This document shows positions 45,662 to 54,143 of a DNA stretch of 64,000 bases, piece after piece. Each line of letters starts with the position of its first letter. Within the stretch, counting starts at the first letter, position 1. The position numbers and the translations under genes were made by a program. The stretch covers positions 37,204-101,203 of the forward strand of contig JYJJ01000003.1 in the NCBI GenBank assembly GCA_003263775.1, written 5' to 3'. The stretch comes from Vibrio maritimus. Its GTDB lineage: Bacteria; Pseudomonadota; Gammaproteobacteria; Enterobacterales; Vibrionaceae. The notes under the pieces were generated by a model. The model was not told the DNA's origin, searched no databases, and worked only from the letters and a program-made list of their open reading frames with translations.

Positions 45662-47095
45662 ATGAATCATAAATTAATAATGGCAGTTGGGCTAACAGCA
45701 TTATCAGCAAACACTTACGCAGTACGCTATGGGCAAGATGTAGATGCGGCGGAGTACCGAGATTATACGGTTCGCTTTGAGGTACCTGATAGCAGCGGCA
45801 TTGTTGCAAGTTGTGGCGGTACTTTATTAGCGCAGGAATACATTCTAACAGCAGCACACTGCGTGGGTAATTATGACGCTGCGTATACCGCTAACTACGA
45901 ATGGTTTATTGACGCGGGCGCAGCTAACACGATTACTGTATTTCAAGGAATCAAGTGGGACACTGATATCAGTGTTTCGACAACGTACACAGTCATTCCC
46001 TTGACCACTGACTCAGGCTCAATTACTGACGCGTATAAACTTGCTTCTAAAGAGCGAGATGCAGTAATCGCCATGAACCCTAACTCAGCGTTCTCACCGA
46101 CTACCTCAGAATCGCTATTTGAAGCGGCATTGCATCGTGACGTTGTTCTAGTAAAACTAACAGATAAGGTTAGTCAGTCGACAAGCGCTACCATCACGCC
46201 AATGTACAGCGAGTCTGCTGACACATTTGAACTACCTTTCAACTCAACCTTAACGTTTAGAGGTTGGGGGCAGACAGAAAGTGGTCGACCCGAAGTGATG
46301 CAATCAACATCAATGCACTACGATCAAATCGGTACTGGGCGCTCAATGGGTAACGCCTTTCAACTAGATAACGGCTTCAAAGCTTGTAACAACGAACTAG
46401 TTAACTGTTATTACGATTTGAGCGATATGGTTCGATTCTCGCCAGTTTCGGGAACAGAAGCGACAGGTGCTAGCGGTGATTCTGGTACACCTCTAGTCGA
46501 TAATAATGATCGAGTGATTGGAGTGGCTAAAGATATTCCCAACGACTACTCATACACTCGCTTTACAACGCTAACGTACTACTTGGCAGATATTGCAAAG
46601 AACGTTGCGAAAATTTCGGCACCCTCTAATGTAAGCTATGAGGAAGAAATCGGCGCCAAAGCGAAATACACTCATGCAGTAGAGATACAAAACTTGTCTT
46701 CAAGTAGTGAAACTCTGAACCCTTACTTAACCGGTGATACTGCCTGGTTCTCAATATCGGGATGTGATACATCATTAACATCATATGAGTCATGCACATT
46801 AACAGTGACCACCAACCCTCTAGAGGAAAGCTTTACAGAAGACCTAGCCGCAGCTATACATCTTGGTGACAGTCATGACCAATCGATCTCCATAACGATG
46901 AAAATCACGCAGACTGACAATGGTGGAAGCGACAATGGAGACAATGGTGGAAGCGACAATGGAGACAATGGTGGAAGCGACAATGGAGACAATAGTGGCT
47001 CATCTGGCGGGTCAAACTCCGGTGGAGGCGGTGGTTCCATGTCTTGGCTCGGATTGGCCATACTCGTACTGGCGCGAAAACTAAGAAAAGTATAA
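45662..47095 (+). CDS. Secreted trypsin-like serine protease with GlyGly-CTERM
   Basis: 477 aa; ATG 45662 with signal peptide (MAVGLTALSANTYA). S1 protease triad: ILTAAHC (His), RDVVLVKL (Asp) and GASGDSGTPL (Ser). A beta domain follows, then three 24-bp DNA repeats coding GGSDNGDN and a GlyGly-CTERM tail (SGGGGGSMSWLGLAILVLA, then RKLRK), the rhombosortase sorting signal of Vibrio and Shewanella exoproteins delivered by type II secretion. It resembles Vibrio Ves proteases in layout. Not a normal T4SS gene: cargo placed after the TraU-like gene. The 3' end is copied at 48313. Confidence 0.88.
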   Translation: MNHKLIMAVGLTALSANTYAVRYGQDVDAAEYRDYTVRFEVPDSSGIVASCGGTLLAQEYILTAAHCVGNYDAAYTANYEWFIDAGAANTITVFQGIKWDTDISVSTTYTVIPLTTDSGSITDAYKLASKERDAVIAMNPNSAFSPTTSESLFEAALHRDVVLVKLTDKVSQSTSATITPMYSESADTFELPFNSTLTFRGWGQTESGRPEVMQSTSMHYDQIGTGRSMGNAFQLDNGFKACNNELVNCYYDLSDMVRFSPVSGTEATGASGDSGTPLVDNNDRVIGVAKDIPNDYSYTRFTTLTYYLADIAKNVAKISAPSNVSYEEEIGAKAKYTHAVEIQNLSSSSETLNPYLTGDTAWFSISGCDTSLTSYESCTLTVTTNPLEESFTEDLAAAIHLGDSHDQSISITMKITQTDNGGSDNGDNGGSDNGDNGGSDNGDNSGSSGGSNSGGGGGSMSWLGLAILVLARKLRKV

Positions 47096-47144
47096 AGAAG
47101 ACTTGTAGAGAGGGCTTGATACTCTCTCTACATCATGCCCTCAA

Positions 47145-47154
47145 AGCGGTGAGA
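47145..47154 (-). promoter_or_regulatory. TTGAGGGCAT box (minus strand)
   Basis: CCGCTTTGAGGGCAT reads on the minus strand between the protease and the 211-aa gene; repeated in unit 2 at 48387-48396. Confidence 0.4.
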
Positions 47155-47307
47155 GCGGAATATCAATCTTTGAGTAAAAATAGCCAGCACCTATTGCATT
47201 AGATATACTCAATCTACTTGCATAACCTCATGCCTATTCACACCTCAGCACAACTTGTTCCCATCATTCAAATGATGGGATGTATTTTCTAATGGAAGGA
47301 AGAAGGC

Positions 47308-47943
47308 ATGGCACATCTAAAAGAAATTGTAGGCGCGGTAGCGCTTACTCTAATACTATCCTCTACAGCAACAGCTGCCGTCGTAAACGTAAGCCAATCC
47401 ACGGAAGGTAAACGCTACGCGCGTGTCAATGACCAAACTGGCGGGACTGCAGTTGCACCAGGTTATCAAACGACATCAACAGGGGAGCTATACTTTCCTC
47501 GAATTATGCTTAACAATGCAGGCGGTGATATATCGAATGCTACAGGAACCCCAGCAATTAATATAAGCCGAGCTACTGGAGACATCTCAGGAACATCGGG
47601 AATTAATAACACTATTCGTGACAACATCGGTCAAGGTCAGGTGACTGGTCAATGGATAAGACTCGGCTGGAACTGGTGGAAAGACAAGTATTCTAGATAC
47701 ACGTACACTGTGACTTTACCGGCAGATGCCAAAGATTTCTTTGTGTATGCAAGAAATGCTGGAGCAACGATAGTGCCCGTTGAGTGGGCGAAAAAACAGT
47801 ACACGGATAGAGGAGTGGCTGTAAATGATAGCACTGGACTCACACATGGAGTGTTGATGAGAGCGTTAGGTGGCAATACCTATCGTTTAAAAGCTTATAA
47901 CAATAAATGGTTATACGATATAGACATGTACTATAGAAGATGA
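47308..47943 (+). CDS. Secreted protein of unknown family, 211 aa
   Basis: Signal peptide (IVGAVALTLILSSTATAA), then a Gly/Thr/Asn-rich mature protein with DISNATGTPAIN/DISGTSGINN near-repeats and aromatic-rich end (LGWNWWKDKYSRYTYTVTLP). Beta-rich, exported. AAGGAAGAAGGC precedes ATG. A truncated copy lies at 48559. No family recognised; may be a cell-surface or pilus-tip cargo. Confidence 0.6.
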   Translation: MAHLKEIVGAVALTLILSSTATAAVVNVSQSTEGKRYARVNDQTGGTAVAPGYQTTSTGELYFPRIMLNNAGGDISNATGTPAINISRATGDISGTSGINNTIRDNIGQGQVTGQWIRLGWNWWKDKYSRYTYTVTLPADAKDFFVYARNAGATIVPVEWAKKQYTDRGVAVNDSTGLTHGVLMRALGGNTYRLKAYNNKWLYDIDMYYRR

Positions 47944-48034
47944 TCCGGATTTTGAATGACGAAAATGGATTATGTGAGAGTGGTTGTTGATTCTATTTAC
48001 ATGTACTAACGGAAATAAACTTTTCAATACTCAA

Positions 48035-48080
48035 AGCCCTTTGCTGGTTTTCTTTGGCCATATAGCACAGGGCTATTTTT
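48035..48080 (+). terminator. Terminator after the 211-aa gene
   Basis: AGCCCT (48035-48040) pairs with AGGGCT (48069-48074), then ATTTTTT. The loop is long (28 nt) with internal pairing. Confidence 0.6.
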
Positions 48081-48278
48081 TGAAGATACCTCAAGCGATA
48101 CACTAAACGACACTCATCCCTTTTTTATGCACAGCCACCTTTCAAAGCATCCATCTAGTAAAGAATAGCGACTATGCTAATCAATACAATACTTATTCTA
48201 CATGCAAAACTGCTACGACATCGGTTGTAGTCGGTCACTCATCAGGGTAGTGCTATGAGTCACTTGATTATCGGTACC

Positions 48279-48296
48279 AACTACAATTGTGTAGTT
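48279..48296 (+). promoter_or_regulatory. Leader hairpin AACTACA/TGTAGTT, copy 1
   Basis: 7-bp stem, loop ATTG, followed by TCGGGAA and CTACTTAGCTCG. Cut from its gene by the duplication; intact copy at 49040-49057. Confidence 0.5.
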
Positions 48297-48558
48297 TCGG
48301 GAATACTCTACTTAGCTCGGATTGGCCATGCTCGTACTGGCGCGAAAACTAAGAAAAGTATAAAGAAGACTTGTAGAGAGGGCTTGATGCCCTCAAAGCG
48401 GTGAGAGCGGAATATCAATCTTTGAGTAAAAATAGCCAGCACCTATTGCATTAGATATACTAAATCTACTTGCATAACCTTATGCCTATTCACACCTCTG
48501 CACAATTCGTCCGCATCATTCAAATGATGGGATGCATTTCTAATGGAAGGAATAAGGC

Positions 48559-48804
48559 ATGGCACATCTAAAAGAAATTATAGGAGCGGTAGCGCTTACT
48601 CTAATACTATCCTCCACAGCAACAGCTGCCGTCGTAAACGTAAGCCAATCCACTGAAGGTAAACGCTACGCGCGTGTCAATGACCAAACTGGCGGGACTG
48701 CAGCTGCACCAGGTTATCAAACAACATCAACTGGTGAGCAATACTCTCCTAGAATTACGCTTGATTCAAGTTTCATGACAACTGGGATTCACCACCAGAC
48801 TTGA
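48559..48804 (+). pseudogene. Truncated copy of the 211-aa secreted protein
   Basis: The first about 65 residues match the 47308 gene nearly perfectly (signal peptide, NVSQSTEGKRYARVNDQTGG), then the sequence diverges and stops at residue 81. A remnant of the tandem duplication; a short secreted peptide could still be made. Confidence 0.7.
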
Positions 48805-48928
48805 AGGTACTCAAGTACCGTTAGTTCAGCCTAGACTTTGTCTGGCAGTAATTTATATAGCACTAAATCCTCTATAAAAGACGGCGCTATGCCTTAGTGT
48901 ATAGACCACCTCACATCAGGGTAGTGCT

Positions 48929-49009
48929 ATGACTAGTTTGACTAAATTGGTAGTACTTGTTCGTAACCTTCATGCTAAAATTGACGAAGAGATTTGGCCT
49001 GTTGGCTGA
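48929..49009 (+). CDS. Possible 26-aa ORF
   Basis: ATG after CATCAGGGTAGTGCT, 26 codons (MTSLTKLVVLVRNLHAKIDE...). The same CATCAGGGTAGTGCTATGA sequence occurs in unit 1 (48242), so leader and start are repeated. Weak support. Confidence 0.25.
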   Translation: MTSLTKLVVLVRNLHAKIDEEIWPVG

Positions 49010-49039
49010 TATGGTACACCCCGTCGTATTAGCGGTACC

Positions 49040-49057
49040 AACTACAACCGTGTAGTT
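49040..49057 (+). promoter_or_regulatory. Leader hairpin AACTACA/TGTAGTT, copy 2
   Basis: Same 7-bp stem as at 48279 with loop ACCG instead of ATTG; stem fixed, loop changed. Lies 49 bp before the VWA gene. Confidence 0.5.
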
Positions 49058-49075
49058 TCGGGAACATTCTACTTA

Positions 49076-49087
49076 GCTCGCAAGGGC
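49076..49087 (+). promoter_or_regulatory. GNRA hairpin leader (GCTC-GCAA-GGGC)
   Basis: Followed by ATACAATTGGAGACAAAA and ATG 49106. Confidence 0.62.
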
Positions 49088-49105
49088 ATACAATTGGAGA
49101 CAAAA

Positions 49106-50917
49106 ATGGATACTGACCTCAACAAGTCCATCGTCATTATGACGGGTGTTTATTCAGGAGAGTTCAACATCGAAATCGTGTTGAATGATCATGGTAAAGC
49201 AAAGACCAATGGGCAAACTATCTTTATTCCCAAACCTAAACCAGAGTATCTCGAAATAACTTGGGGCTACTGTGCACATGAAGCAGCTCACTGTCGTTAC
49301 ACCGATTTTAGTTGGTTCAAACGTGCTTTCGCACAAAGTAAACTTCTGCACCGTACACTAAACATTATCGAAGATACTCGAATAGAAATACTCTTTGTTC
49401 ATGTTTTTCCCGGAACAAGAAGGTACTTCAAAGCGTTGGCAGAACAAGTACTCAAGTTCCATCGAGACAAAGCACTAAATGGTTTAGATCCAGATGACCC
49501 AAGTGTGGTCGGCAAATTACTGGATATATATTTCATGCACTATGTGAGAGGTAAGTTAACAAAGTATCCCAATTGGGACGAGACGATGTTAGCTATTGAA
49601 ACATACCTGTATGAAACATTAGGTACTGGTTTTATGGATGGGTTCGCAGCACTACTAGATAGAGCTGTAGAAGTGTCATCGACGGAAAAAGCGTACTATT
49701 TAGCAGAAGACGTTTTAACCTATGTCGAGGATCATGCTATCAATCAAACTGGAACCGATGGTATCACGCCTCCACAGGACTATGACGATGATTCTGATGA
49801 CAACACTGAAAGTGACGATACCGCTGGTGGTGACTCTGGTTCAGAAGAATCTGAAGATGACTCAAGTGAGGGCGATAGCTCTGGCTCTGATGAATCTGAT
49901 GACAACACTGAAAGTGACGATACTGCTGGTGGTAACTCTGGTTCAGAAGAATCTGAAGATGACTCAAGTGAGGGCGAAAGCTCTGGCTCTGATGAATCTG
50001 AAGACAATACTGAAAGCGAGAGTGCTCATATCTTGAACGGGTTTCTCAATGAACAGGGAGACGCTGATACCGGTGAACTTGCTTCTGAGATTTTAAGTCA
50101 ACCGGAAAATCAGGAGGCACTATCTGAATTGGAGCGAGCATGTGCCCCTTCAAAAGACAGTGTCATCCCCAAAATGGGGAAAGCTATGATTGAACAGTTT
50201 GAAAATATGGCTGTTCAATCCTCAAGCTCACTCCAACGTTCATTGGTTCGTCTCCTTCAAGACAAAACTAGAACACAGCGAGTAACAACAAAAAGAGGCC
50301 GGCGCGTTGCCAAAGGCAAGTGTCACCGCCTTACTATTGGCGACACTCGGATTTTCAAGCGTAAGTTCCAAGAACGTGAGGAAGTAAGTTGTGATCTAGT
50401 TGTGTTGGCTGATAGCTCCAGCTCTTTGACTGATGGGCAAATAGCTCAAATCAAGGTCGCAACATACAGTTTGCTTTCTTGCTTGAGTCGAATCGATGGT
50501 GCATCGACCAGTGCGTATTCATTTTGTGATCATGGTGACGTGTATATTTTAAAGTCTCCTCAAGAGAGCTTTTCAAATCACGTTAGGTCAAGAATCGCGG
50601 CCTTGTCGCCGTCTGGTTTTACCCCTGCAACAGAAGCTTATTGGGTTGCAGCACAAGATCTTTTCAGAATGAATGGAGCAAAAAAAGTTGTAGTTATGAT
50701 TACTGACGGGGAACCTGATAATCATCATACGACAAAAGAGATAGTCGATCTGTTACGACAGAATGGCGTAGTCGTACTTTGTATCGCGGTAGGTAAGGCA
50801 TTTAATGGCGGTGGTTCGACACTTGATTATTGCTATGGTGCAGGACAATGGTTGAAAGTTCCATCTTTCAAAGACCTGTGCTCAGAACTACTTCGAGTTA
50901 CAAAGGAGGTTATTTAA
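49106..50917 (+). CDS. VWA-domain protein, CobT-like
   Basis: 603 aa from ATG 49106. The N-terminal part has a zinc-hydrolase-like HEAAH in GYCAHEAAHCRYTDF (near residue 57), as in CobT-type VWA proteins. A central acidic Ser/Asp/Glu tract contains 102-bp DNA repeats (34-residue units). The C-terminal VWA domain carries a MIDAS motif (DLVVLADSSSSLT, then SGFTPATEA and VVMITDGEPD). CobT/CobS-like pairs in SXT-type elements sit with bet, exo and ssb; the CobS-like AAA partner is not in the window. Probably a chaperone-like partner of an AAA ATPase in DNA processing, by inference. Confidence 0.8.
   Translation: MDTDLNKSIVIMTGVYSGEFNIEIVLNDHGKAKTNGQTIFIPKPKPEYLEITWGYCAHEAAHCRYTDFSWFKRAFAQSKLLHRTLNIIEDTRIEILFVHVFPGTRRYFKALAEQVLKFHRDKALNGLDPDDPSVVGKLLDIYFMHYVRGKLTKYPNWDETMLAIETYLYETLGTGFMDGFAALLDRAVEVSSTEKAYYLAEDVLTYVEDHAINQTGTDGITPPQDYDDDSDDNTESDDTAGGDSGSEESEDDSSEGDSSGSDESDDNTESDDTAGGNSGSEESEDDSSEGESSGSDESEDNTESESAHILNGFLNEQGDADTGELASEILSQPENQEALSELERACAPSKDSVIPKMGKAMIEQFENMAVQSSSSLQRSLVRLLQDKTRTQRVTTKRGRRVAKGKCHRLTIGDTRIFKRKFQEREEVSCDLVVLADSSSSLTDGQIAQIKVATYSLLSCLSRIDGASTSAYSFCDHGDVYILKSPQESFSNHVRSRIAALSPSGFTPATEAYWVAAQDLFRMNGAKKVVVMITDGEPDNHHTTKEIVDLLRQNGVVVLCIAVGKAFNGGGSTLDYCYGAGQWLKVPSFKDLCSELLRVTKEVI
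49793..50020 (+). repeat. 102-bp tandem repeats inside the VWA gene
   Basis: Units start at 49793, 49895 and 49997 (third partial), coding the acidic TESDDTAGG/GSEESEDDSSEG linker. Copy number likely varies by slippage or recombination. Confidence 0.75.
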
Positions 50918-50941
50918 CGACCTGGCGCTTCGGCGCATTAA

Positions 50942-50953
50942 CCTCGAAAGGGG
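50942..50953 (+). promoter_or_regulatory. GNRA hairpin leader (CCTC-GAAA-GGGG)
   Basis: Preceded by a GCGC-TTCG-GCGC hairpin (50925-50936) and followed by AAAATTGGAGATAAAT and ATG 50970. Confidence 0.6.
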
Positions 50954-50969
50954 AAAATTGGAGATAAAT

Positions 50970-52225
50970 ATGGATTGGAAGAAAAGAAATGAGCAGTTTG
51001 AAGAGGCGGTAGTACAGTATGGCTGGGATATCGTTCTTCAAAAACTCACACCTCTTGATGGGGCGATTGCTACTTGGGTTCACAAAACTCAAAACGGTTT
51101 GACATTTGCCCTGATGCAAATTGCTCTGGACATCAATTATGGAAGGGGAAAGGAAACTTTGTTCTCTTCAAAGATGCGAAAGAGACAGGCGCAGGTTATT
51201 GTTATAAATGTAGAAAGCGGTTCAGCAAATATGACTTGCTTTCCGACTTTAACAATTGGGATTTCCCTACAGCAAAAAAAGAGGTCAGTGAGCTTATCGG
51301 CTTTACGTTTGACCCCAATCATACACCGGCACCAATAGTGAGAAAACCTGTTCAACAGGGGCCTACACAGTTTGAACTGGACCAAGCAAAACAGCGAAGG
51401 AATAGTATGAACAAAGTGTGGTCTGAGTCTTTATTCTTAAACGATGAAAGAGCCCTACCTGTTGCTAGGTATTTTGCTAAGCGAGGCATAAACTCATTGA
51501 AGACATTGATGAAAGGTAGTGTTAGATTTCATCCGGGTCTTCCGTTCTACATCCCTATACCTCACCCGACAGATGACCATACGGAAGAGGATAGAGTCGA
51601 ACGAGAGAAATTGGTCGCTTACTGCAAAAACCACCCATCTTTTTATAAGTTTTATGAAGAAGATGGAGCACCAACTACTGCACATATGGGGTTACACCCT
51701 TGTATAGTATTGCTGGTCACTTCACCTACTGGAGAAGCTCGTCGTATTCATCGTATTTTTATCGATGAACACGGGAACAAAGCGAGTTTTCACAAAGCGG
51801 GTTTTGAAGTAAAAAAAATGATGCCCGGAGGGTATGGTCTGGATATCAATGGAGCTTCGGTTTTAATTGATGAACCCGATCGTATTGCCGCGTTGGGAGA
51901 GGGGCTTGAGACGGTACTAGCCGTAAAACAAGTTACTGAACTACCGATGGAGTGCACCATTAATGCAGGCAATCTGGGTAACTATGTTGCAAAAGAAGGG
52001 ACAGAGTATGTCTTCATTTTCGAAGACTTAGATGCGTCCAGGACTGGTGAAATTGAAGCTCAAAAATTGGAAGATAGGTTAGTAAATCAGGGTATTGAGG
52101 TTGTTCGCTTTTCGCCACCAATTCCACTTGGTGACAGAAAGTCGGTTGACTGGCTTGATGTACTTAACGAACTCGGTCCTCAAGGGTTTCCAAAGTTGGC
52201 AGTCTCTTGGCGCGATTTGCTATAA
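50970..52225 (+). pseudogene. Toprim/zinc-finger primase-like protein (frameshifted)
   Basis: After about 36 residues the first frame fails at a GGG run (51076-51078); one extra G gives IATWGSQNSKRFDICPDANC and joins the long frame to 52225, 418 aa. The joined protein has a primase-type zinc finger (CPDANC ... CYKC), a helical linker, and a Toprim domain (AALGEGLETVLAVKQVT; YVFIFEDLDASRTGE with D-x-D). Mobile-element primases of this kind prime replication or entry of the transferred strand. GNRA leader upstream. Function as primase is inferred from domains. Confidence 0.72.
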
Positions 52226-52262
52226 ATGCCATACACTACAAATGAGGGAAAGAAATTTCCCC

Positions 52263-52299
52263 ATTTTTAACAGTATTCCAAATGAGTACTGTTAAAAAT
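52263..52299. terminator. 13-bp perfect inverted repeat
   Basis: ATTTTTAACAGTA (52263-52275) and TACTGTTAAAAAT (52287-52299), 11-nt loop, AT-rich. Could be terminator or operator for the next gene, whose ATG is 39 bp away. Confidence 0.6.
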
Positions 52300-52337
52300 G
52301 AAATAACCGTCAGGTCTTAAATTAGGAGATAAAAGTC

Positions 52338-53345
52338 ATGACACGTCACGTACTTAAGCTATACACAGATAACACCAATCTACAACGGCAAGGAAAGCGA
52401 TCAATTGTCGCGGTTAAGTGGAAAGTTGACTTCAATCGTGAACTAGACCGCTTCCTATCCAAACGAAATTACAGTCACGACTTTGAACTTCTTAAAGAAG
52501 GTGTCGGCGTGCTGAACATCAGTCTGGAGCTACAAGGGAATTGGACAGACACCCAACTTTTGGCCTACGCTGAATCGCTTGCTGCAAAGCATGTCATCGC
52601 GAACTCCGGCGTAAACGCCTTTGGTTTCCAAGTGGGAGATAAAGGTTTCGTTATGACGGTACGTCGTGACCAGCTAGAAATTCATACCTCTCAGCTGGCG
52701 ACTGTAAACTTACTCGATAGACAAGGTGTGGATCAATCGTTCTTCACTGAAATGGGTTCCATTTCTTTAGCAGCATCACCGGCAGCAGCGTATCTTTACG
52801 GCACGGCGGTAAAGAAATCTGAAGAGCATTCTTGGTCTGAACAAGAACATCTTTACATCAACTCCACGACAGATATAAACATCCGCTCTGCAGAAACGAT
52901 ATTCACGGCCATCGGAGAGGTCATTGTTGATTATCGCAGTGTCGATGAGTATATGAACCAGTCTTGGACAAAATATCAGATTGAAGTGAAAAGTCAGGAA
53001 ATGCCTCGTCCTTTTGACAACGTTGTTGACTCTGTCAAAGCGGCAACGGAAGTCATTTACAGTGACAATAGCTACCTTGATAAGATAAGGAGTAAGTTTG
53101 GTGATAGATGTTATTTACTGTTCGATCCAAGAACTCGAACATCTATACCTATCGCACCGGTTAAACAAGATTCCACCGAGCTCTATCACATGCTAGGAAT
53201 GAGACGTATCATTCCTAGAGAAAAGTTGGAAGACATGCATGCTCACGGCTACGGTAAGGAAATACCGATCCGAGACAATAGTGAAGCAAAATCAAGCACA
53301 ATTGTTCAGAAAAAAGCTCGCAAGATTCGCATTCCACGAAGCTAG
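52338..53345 (+). CDS. Hypothetical protein, 335 aa
   Basis: Start after TTAGGAGATAAAAGTC. Soluble alpha/beta protein with basic C-terminal tail (VQKKARKIRIPRS). Not recognised. Its position between the primase-like gene and the SSB unit suggests a DNA-metabolism role; no catalytic motif is visible. Confidence 0.52.
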   Translation: MTRHVLKLYTDNTNLQRQGKRSIVAVKWKVDFNRELDRFLSKRNYSHDFELLKEGVGVLNISLELQGNWTDTQLLAYAESLAAKHVIANSGVNAFGFQVGDKGFVMTVRRDQLEIHTSQLATVNLLDRQGVDQSFFTEMGSISLAASPAAAYLYGTAVKKSEEHSWSEQEHLYINSTTDINIRSAETIFTAIGEVIVDYRSVDEYMNQSWTKYQIEVKSQEMPRPFDNVVDSVKAATEVIYSDNSYLDKIRSKFGDRCYLLFDPRTRTSIPIAPVKQDSTELYHMLGMRRIIPREKLEDMHAHGYGKEIPIRDNSEAKSSTIVQKKARKIRIPRS

Positions 53346-53385
53346 TTACCCTCTATCAACCAACAAATCCCTTGTTTAAAGGAGT

Positions 53386-53409
53386 GAGTGTCTCAACTAT
53401 GAGACACTC
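53386..53409 (+). terminator. Hairpin after the 335-aa gene
   Basis: GAGTGTCTCA (53386-53395) pairs with TGAGACACTC (53400-53409), 10-bp perfect stem, 4-nt loop; no T tract. Confidence 0.6.
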
Positions 53410-53539
53410 GTCCAAAAGAAGCATCAAGCACAACTAAATGCATAGTATGTCGTCTATTATAAAGTTCGTTTCGTCATTTTTGACGGATTACTGTCACCCT
53501 TAAGGCAGTGCTTCGTAGGAAGTTTGGGCTATTTACTTC

Positions 53540-53551
53540 GCTCGAAAGGGC
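53540..53551 (+). promoter_or_regulatory. Orphan GNRA hairpin leader (GCTC-GAAA-GGGC)
   Basis: Typical leader hairpin but no ribosome site or gene follows; 43 bp later a terminator appears. A gene has probably been lost here. Confidence 0.5.
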
Positions 53552-53593
53552 AATAGTCAAGACGATAAGAACGGCATAAGCCACATCTACGAT

Positions 53594-53617
53594 AAAGGGA
53601 AGCATTAGCTTCCCTTT
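53594..53617. terminator. Bidirectional terminator
   Basis: AAAGGGAAGC (53594-53603), loop ATTA, GCTTCCCTTT (53608-53617). It ends the minus-strand gene beginning at 53804. Confidence 0.65.
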
Positions 53618-53804
53618 ATTCCTCCTCTTCTATGGGGTCTGTACAAACCAGATAGATTTCGTGAAGGATCGACTTGATAAAGACAAATTTGTAGTTTTTC
53701 GGACCAAATAGCTTTGTACCTATAAATAGGCCGACGGTTCCAGCTAAGCCAAGCTCGACCGCTGAGTGCTGTTCAACCAATGCGGTAATGTAATCAATGA
53801 GCAT
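53616..53804 (-). CDS. Small membrane protein, 62 aa
   Basis: Minus-strand gene with AATGGAGAAAATTCACC before its ATG. One hydrophobic region (VELGLAGTVGLFIGTKLF), a middle hydrophobic stretch (KFVFIKSILHEIYLV) and an acidic end (DPIEEEE). Holin-like in size only. A lone minus-strand gene among plus-strand genes; unrecognised. Confidence 0.52.
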   Translation of the reverse strand: MLIDYITALVEQHSAVELGLAGTVGLFIGTKLFGPKNYKFVFIKSILHEIYLVCTDPIEEEE

Positions 53805-54037
53805 GGTGAATTTTCTCCATTTTTACCATTTCAACCACTTTACTATGACATGTCACAATGCAAGCGTTTGAACTCCGAAAAATCACTATACTCCTTCGGT
53901 CATAGCGCTATACTAATAAAGCCTACTTTCGTTAGCTCTAGCGAACACTCACTTCTCATTCAAGTCTTCATTGGAAATCGCTTCCAATGAGGATTTCATC
54001 GTATCCGCTGACACACAGCATGTCAGCCCAATACTAC
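53805..54037. other. Divergent intergenic region
   Basis: About 230 bp, AT-rich, without a credible gene; expected promoters for the minus-strand 62-aa gene and the plus-strand 54144 unit. Contains TTGGAAATCGCTTCCAA (53971-53987), a short palindrome. Confidence 0.4.
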
Positions 54038-54102
54038 GATTTTTGCTCATAGAGCAAAATGCTGTTGCCGATAAAGCAGCGCTGTAATAGTACAGTTCGG
54101 CA
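54038..54102 (+). promoter_or_regulatory. Structured leader, copy B
   Basis: TTTTGC/GCAAAA hairpin, GCTGT...GCAGC around TGCCGATAAA and GTTCGGCA end, matching 18072-18135. Pair changes (A-T to G-C, C-G to U-G) keep the stem. Confidence 0.58.
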
Positions 54103-54111
54103 CATCAAATC

Positions 54112-54123
54112 GTCCGCAAGGAC
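54112..54123 (+). promoter_or_regulatory. GNRA hairpin leader (GTCC-GCAA-GGAC)
   Basis: Fully Watson-Crick version, followed by ATAACAATTGGAGAAAAACA and ATG 54144. Confidence 0.65.
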
Positions 54124-54143
54124 ATAACAATTGGAGAAAAACA

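Larger units (their letters stand above)
47049..48312 (+). repeat. Unit 1 of an imperfect tandem duplication
   Basis: Begins in the protease 3' end (GATTGGCCATACTCG) and ends ...ACTTAGCTCG at 48312, where unit 2 starts with GATTGGCCATGCTCG. It includes the full 211-aa gene. The junctions share CTTxGCTCG. Confidence 0.7.
48313..49080 (+). repeat. Unit 2 of the tandem duplication, shortened
   Basis: Carries a copy of the protease 3' end, the downstream region (lacking about 16 bp), the first 60 codons of the 211-aa gene, and the leader hairpin, ending ...ACTTAGCTCG before the VWA gene. Differs from unit 1 by scattered substitutions and internal deletions, so the duplication is not recent. Confidence 0.7.

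Noticed and set aside
49780..50007. Minus-strand ORFs of 67-75 aa
   Set aside because: They are mirror frames of the Ser/Asp/Glu repeat and have no ribosome site.
49789..50020. Regular repeats resembling a CRISPR array
   Set aside because: The 102-bp units are coding, contiguous, without spacers, and encode an acidic linker in the VWA gene.
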